NCBI GenBank assembly: GCA_019637555.1
Contig: JAHBVK010000029.1
Span: 1 to 64,000 of the forward strand
Direction: 5' to 3'
From: Anaerolineae bacterium
GTDB taxonomy: Bacteria; Chloroflexota; Anaerolineae; Aggregatilineales; UBA2796
Length of the DNA stretch: 64,000 bases
The notes under the pieces were generated by a model, which was given only the letters and a program-made list of their open reading frames with translations, was not told where the DNA came from and searched no databases. The position numbers were made by a program, and so were the translations under genes. Below are positions 60,400 to 64,000 of this stretch, piece after piece (the first letter of the stretch is position 1; the number at the start of each line of letters is the position of its first letter).

Positions 60400-61689
60400 A
60401 TGAACTGCTGCGTTTATGGACTGTGGCATCTCGGCACTGTTATTTCCGTTGGGCTGGCGAAAGTTGGTCATACCGTGATCGGACTGGACGACGATCCAGC
60501 GGTTATCACTAATTTCAGCGCGGGCAAAGCGCCGATCTTCGAGCCGGGAGTCGAGGATTTGCTGCGCGAGGAACTAGCATCCGGCGCGATCCGCTTCACC
60601 ACTGATCCCGCCGCGCTCAAAGATGCCGACATCGTCTGGATTTCCTTTGACACGCCCGTCGATGACGAAGACCGCGCCGACGTGGATCACGTACTCAAGC
60701 GCGTACAACGCATCTTCCCCGCGATTCCTGCAAATGCAACGGTACTGATCTCCTCACAAGTGCCCATCGGATCGACGGCAGCATTAGCGCGACAGTACGC
60801 AGAACAATATCCTGAGCGCGGCGTGACCTTTGCTTACTCGCCGGAGAATTTGCGGCTTGGCAACGCGCTGAACGTATTCCTCGAACCGGATCGCGTGGTC
60901 ATCGGCATCTCAGCAGAGCGAGATCGGGATCGGCTGGCGGCACTATTCGCGCCGATCACCGATAAGCTCGAATGGATGAGCGTCGAATCGGCGGAGATGA
61001 CCAAACACGCGCTTAACGCCTTTCTCGGCTTATCCATCGCCTTCATGAACGAGATTGCCATCCTCTGCGAACGTACAGGCGCGGATGCCGCCGAAGTGGA
61101 GCGCGGACTCAAGAGTGAGATGCGCATCGGACCGCGTGCTTATCTCCGTCCCGGTGCGGCATTCGCTGGCGGCACGCTGGCACGCGATCTGGTTTTTCTC
61201 GGTCAGCTCGGATCGCAGCACGAAACGGCACTGCCCGTACTGAATGGCGCACTGGCGAGCAATCAGGCGCATAAATTGTGGGCGTATCATGCGCTGAAGT
61301 TGCAGCTTGGCGATCTCAGTGGCAAGCAGATCGCCATCTTGGGGCTAACTTACAAAGCTGGAACCAGCACGCTGCGCCGATCTACCTCACTCGATCTGTG
61401 CCGTGCGCTGCTGCAAGAGGGCGCAATCGTCACCGCCTACGATCCGAAAGCTGATCCGCTGCCGGACGATCTCGCCAATGTGCAGGTGAAGGGATCGGCG
61501 CTAGAAGCCCTCACCGGATCACACGCCGCCGTGATCGCCACCGAATGGGCGGAGTTCCGCGATATGACTCTGGCGGACTGCCAGCGCGTGATGGCACAAG
61601 TCGTGATCATCGATCCGAACCGCTTCGTGGCGGCACAGCTTGGCGGTGCAGAGCATTATCTCAGCGTTGGGAGAACAACGACGAAATGA
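60400..61689 (+). CDS. Nucleotide-sugar dehydrogenase homologue lacking the catalytic Cys
   Basis: 429 residues, UDP-glucose/GDP-mannose dehydrogenase architecture: N-terminal Rossmann (YGLWHLGTVISVG), TPVDDEDRADVDHV, SPENLRLGNALNVF (Glu149), MTKHALNAFLG (Lys202, Asn206), and a C-terminal Rossmann half (ILGLTYKAGTSTLRRS). The active-site motif GGSC-(F/L)-PKD reads FAGGTLARD (255-263), with Thr259 in place of the catalytic Cys. Without it the second oxidation, which needs a thiohemiacetal, should fail; the protein may make an aldehyde, reverse, or have changed function. ATGA overlap with the next gene. Confidence 0.88.
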   Translation: MNCCVYGLWHLGTVISVGLAKVGHTVIGLDDDPAVITNFSAGKAPIFEPGVEDLLREELASGAIRFTTDPAALKDADIVWISFDTPVDDEDRADVDHVLKRVQRIFPAIPANATVLISSQVPIGSTAALARQYAEQYPERGVTFAYSPENLRLGNALNVFLEPDRVVIGISAERDRDRLAALFAPITDKLEWMSVESAEMTKHALNAFLGLSIAFMNEIAILCERTGADAAEVERGLKSEMRIGPRAYLRPGAAFAGGTLARDLVFLGQLGSQHETALPVLNGALASNQAHKLWAYHALKLQLGDLSGKQIAILGLTYKAGTSTLRRSTSLDLCRALLQEGAIVTAYDPKADPLPDDLANVQVKGSALEALTGSHAAVIATEWAEFRDMTLADCQRVMAQVVIIDPNRFVAAQLGGAEHYLSVGRTTTK

Positions 61690-62567
61690 CAGGACAACTT
61701 TCGGGGCGCTCCGCCATCATTACGGGCGCGAATCAAGGATTGGGTAAGGCAATCGCGCGGGCATTTATCGAAGCGGGCGCGAATGTGCTGCTGTGCGCAC
61801 GCGATATGACGCTGTTGGAACAAACGCGCGACGAACTAGCGCCGCTGGCACACGCCGATCAAAAAGTGATCATCCAACGCTGCGATGTCTCGAACGCCGC
61901 TGAAGTCGATCAATTGGTAGTGACGGCGATAGATCAGCTCGGCACATTCCAAATCCTCGTCAACAACGCGGGTGTCTACGGTCCTAAAGGCCTCAGCGAG
62001 TCAGTCGATTGGGCTGAATGGACACGCGCCATCGAGATCAACTTATACGGCACGGTACTGCCGATCCGCGCCACACTGCCTCATTTCCGCGCCGCTAACT
62101 ACGGCAAGATCATCAACCTCTCCGGCGGTGGAGCGACCAATCCGCTGCCGCGCTTCAGCGCTTATGCCGCTTCCAAAGCCGCCGTCGTGCGCTTCACCGA
62201 AACCATCGCCGTCGAGATGCAAGAACTCGGCGCGAAGATCGACGTGAACGCCGTCGCGCCCGGTGCGCTGAACACCCGCCTGCTCGATGAAGTGCTGGAC
62301 GCGGGACCTGATGTCGTGGGAGCGCAGTTCTACCAGCGGGCGCAGGTGCAGAAGAAAACGGGCGGGACATCGCCGGAAAAAGGGGCGCATCTGTGCGTCT
62401 ATCTCGCTTCCGCCGCCAGTGATGGCATCAGCGGCAGGCTGATCAGCGCGGTCTGGGATCCATGGGAAACGTTGGCAGATCACAGTGACGACATGAAAGA
62501 TAGCGATATTTACATGCTGCGCCGCATCGTGCCCAAAGATCGCGGGCAAAATTGGGGTGATCGATGA
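61686..62567 (+). CDS. SDR-family oxidoreductase
   Basis: 293 residues from the ATG at 61686, overlapping the previous stop; a longer upstream frame is not supported. TGANQGLG (13-20), NNAGVYG, the Ser-Tyr-Lys triad in LSGGGATNPLPRFSAYAASKAAV, and a C-terminal extension of ~40 residues beyond the standard fold ending in WGDR. Likely a sugar or sugar-derivative dehydrogenase working with the Gfo/Idh gene that follows by ATGA overlap. Confidence 0.92.
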   Translation: MTGQLSGRSAIITGANQGLGKAIARAFIEAGANVLLCARDMTLLEQTRDELAPLAHADQKVIIQRCDVSNAAEVDQLVVTAIDQLGTFQILVNNAGVYGPKGLSESVDWAEWTRAIEINLYGTVLPIRATLPHFRAANYGKIINLSGGGATNPLPRFSAYAASKAAVVRFTETIAVEMQELGAKIDVNAVAPGALNTRLLDEVLDAGPDVVGAQFYQRAQVQKKTGGTSPEKGAHLCVYLASAASDGISGRLISAVWDPWETLADHSDDMKDSDIYMLRRIVPKDRGQNWGDR

Positions 62568-63538
62568 ACGTTGGCATTGTCGGCTGCGGTCTGATCGGGC
62601 AGAAGCGCTCTAAAGCACTTGCCGGTGCGCGGCTGGTCGCGGTGGCGGATGCGATCCCCGAACGGGCACAATTGCTGGCAAAGCAAACAGGTGCAGAAAC
62701 CGCGTCCTCATGGGAATCTCTGGTCGAACGCCCCGATGTGGACATCGTGATCGTCGCCACCACCAACGACGTACTTGCGCCGATCACGCTGCGGGCAGCG
62801 CAAAACGGCAAGCATGTACTGGTGGAGAAACCCGCCGCGCGTACTGCCGCCGAATTAGAACCAGTGATCGTGGCGGCGCAGCAGGCAAATGTGCGTGTCC
62901 GCGTTGGCTTCAATCATCGCTATCATCCGGCGCTGCTCAAGTGCCGCGAACTGATCGACAGCGGCGAACTCGGCGAGCTGATGTTTCTACGCGGGCGCTA
63001 TGGACACGGCGGACGCATCGGCTACGACAAGGAATGGCGTGCTGATCCGAAACTCTCCGGTGGTGGCGAGTTGATCGATCAGGGCGTCCACCTAATCGAT
63101 CTGGCGCGGCACTTTCTGGGCGAGTTTGCCTACGTCGAAGGCTTTGCCCACACCTATTACTGGGATATGCCCGTCGATGATAACGGCTTCATGCTGCTGC
63201 GCACAGCGGATCAGCAGGCGGCGTGGCTGCACGTAAGCTGCACCGAATGGAAGAACTTGTTCTCCTTTGAGATTTACGGGCGGGACGCTAAACTGCATGT
63301 TGAAGGCTTGGGCGGCAGTTATGGCGTTGAACGGCTGGCATTCTACAAGATGCTGCCGCAGATGGGACCGCCGGACACTACCATCTGGGAATATCCGCGA
63401 GGCGATCAATCATGGGGACTGGAGTTCGCGGAATTTCTGGAGGACATCCGCCTGAACCGCGAACCGAGCGCCAATCTGCATGACGCGCTGGCAGCGCTGC
63501 GTATTGTTGAGACGATCTACAAGTTGAGTGAGCAATGA
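62564..63538 (+). CDS. Gfo/Idh/MocA-family oxidoreductase
   Basis: 324 residues. GIVGCGLIGQKRSKAL at the N-terminus, VEKPAARTA with the catalytic Lys, and GGGELIDQGVHLIDLARHFLGE. C-terminal domain binds the sugar. Probably an NDP-sugar or heptose 3- or 4-keto-oxidoreductase. Overlaps the SDR upstream and hddA downstream by 4 bp each, so the three are cotranslated. Confidence 0.93.
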   Translation: MNVGIVGCGLIGQKRSKALAGARLVAVADAIPERAQLLAKQTGAETASSWESLVERPDVDIVIVATTNDVLAPITLRAAQNGKHVLVEKPAARTAAELEPVIVAAQQANVRVRVGFNHRYHPALLKCRELIDSGELGELMFLRGRYGHGGRIGYDKEWRADPKLSGGGELIDQGVHLIDLARHFLGEFAYVEGFAHTYYWDMPVDDNGFMLLRTADQQAAWLHVSCTEWKNLFSFEIYGRDAKLHVEGLGGSYGVERLAFYKMLPQMGPPDTTIWEYPRGDQSWGLEFAEFLEDIRLNREPSANLHDALAALRIVETIYKLSEQ

Positions 63539-64000
63539 TCATTACCCGAAGCCCGCTGCGCATCTCCTTGGGTGGGGGCGGCACTGATTTACCCTCTTAC
63601 TACCGCGACCATACCGGATTCGTGATCTCGGCGGCGATTGATAAGTACGTCTACATCACGCTGCATCAGACCTTCGTCACCGATCTGATCATCAAATACT
63701 CCAAGATGGAGCGCGTCGCCACCATCGAGGAGATCCAGCATCCGATCATCCGCGAGGCGATGCAGCAGGTTGGCGTGGAAGCGGGCTACCTCGAACTGAC
63801 CAGCATGGCGGATATTCCGGCGGGAACTGGACTCGGATCGTCGGGTAGTTTCACCACTGCGCTATTGAAAGCACTGCACACCTACAAGAAAAATGTTGTA
63901 CAGCCGCATGAATTGGCTCGGCAGGCTTGCCAGATCGAGATCGAACGACTGCATGAACCTATCGGCAAACAGGATCAGTACATCGCCGCGTTCGGTGGTC
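63535..64000 (+). CDS. hddA: GHMP kinase, D-glycero-alpha-D-manno-heptose-7-phosphate kinase type, partial
   Basis: Start overlaps the previous stop (ATGA); at least 155 codons, running off the right edge. TRSPLRISLGGGGTDLPSYY at the N-terminus and IPAGTGLGSSGSFT, the GHMP ATP loop, are characteristic of HddA. It phosphorylates heptose 7-phosphate at C-1. Together with GmhA and GmhB in the same operon this defines the GDP-heptose branch and not the ADP-heptose one. Confidence 0.9.
   Translation, partial: MIITRSPLRISLGGGGTDLPSYYRDHTGFVISAAIDKYVYITLHQTFVTDLIIKYSKMERVATIEEIQHPIIREAMQQVGVEAGYLELTSMADIPAGTGLGSSGSFTTALLKALHTYKKNVVQPHELARQACQIEIERLHEPIGKQDQYIAAFGG

Noticed and set aside
61545-61685. 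In-frame upstream extension of the SDR gene at 61686
   Set aside because: It lies wholly within the nucleotide-sugar dehydrogenase gene, and the ATG at 61686 overlaps that gene's stop and begins the standard SDR N-terminus.

Overview
The window reads as one contiguous bacterial chromosome segment with mid-range GC, densely packed genes and mostly Shine-Dalgarno-led starts. There is no rRNA, tRNA, CRISPR array, transposase or phage gene that I could recognise. The gene mix suggests a member of the Chloroflexota (Anaerolineae-like): a very long PAS/GAF sensor kinase, a PknB-type kinase with an extracytoplasmic tail, a TgpA-like transglutaminase, an FHA-winged-helix regulator, DUF3052/DUF4342/DUF6582-type small proteins, T-box control of trp and an AglEFG-like sugar ABC system. 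This taxonomic call is an inference; no marker gene in the window settles it.

Layout. 1-5286 (minus): a trp operon, trpE-trpG-trpD-(membrane protein with HicA-like tail)-hicB-trpC, with a clear promoter and a tryptophan T-box leader. 5457-13706 (minus): metabolic and stress genes (FAH-family hydrolase, SDR, PLP-dependent cysteine synthase family, GNAT, a GT-C-type membrane glycosyltransferase, PfpI/DJ-1, NADPH:FMN reductase, CBS protein). 13863-23176 (plus): a LacI-controlled sugar locus with binding protein, two permeases, a GH65 disaccharide phosphorylase, a TIM-barrel isomerase/epimerase and a Gfo/Idh oxidoreductase. The second permease carries a cytochrome c-like domain with a CAGCH heme motif in its first extracytoplasmic loop, which is the most striking feature of the window. 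23183-28620: SGNH hydrolase, TgpA-like transglutaminase, an orphan BMP/PnrA-family binding protein and a TSUP permease. 28871-44330: signalling and housekeeping genes (giant histidine kinase, Ser/Thr kinase, phosphoesterase, YigZ, small DUF proteins, methyltransferase, P-loop kinase, FHA regulator, a deaminase-type amidohydrolase fused to a CYTH-like domain, acyl-CoA dehydrogenase), plus a frameshifted DUF2283 remnant.

44453-64000 is a surface-polysaccharide locus. It has four GT2 glycosyltransferases, a large polytopic GT-C-like protein, three NAD-dependent epimerase/dehydratases, two NovU/TylC3-like C-methyltransferases, a cephalosporin-hydroxylase-like methyltransferase, and a heptose route (transaldolase, GmhA, GmhB, HddA) expected to lead towards GDP-D-glycero-alpha-D-manno-heptose. 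It also encodes a nucleotide-sugar dehydrogenase homologue lacking the catalytic cysteine, an SDR and a Gfo/Idh oxidoreductase. The genes from 51466 to the right edge are nearly gapless and co-directional, so they probably form one long operon for making and decorating a methylated, heptose-containing glycan.
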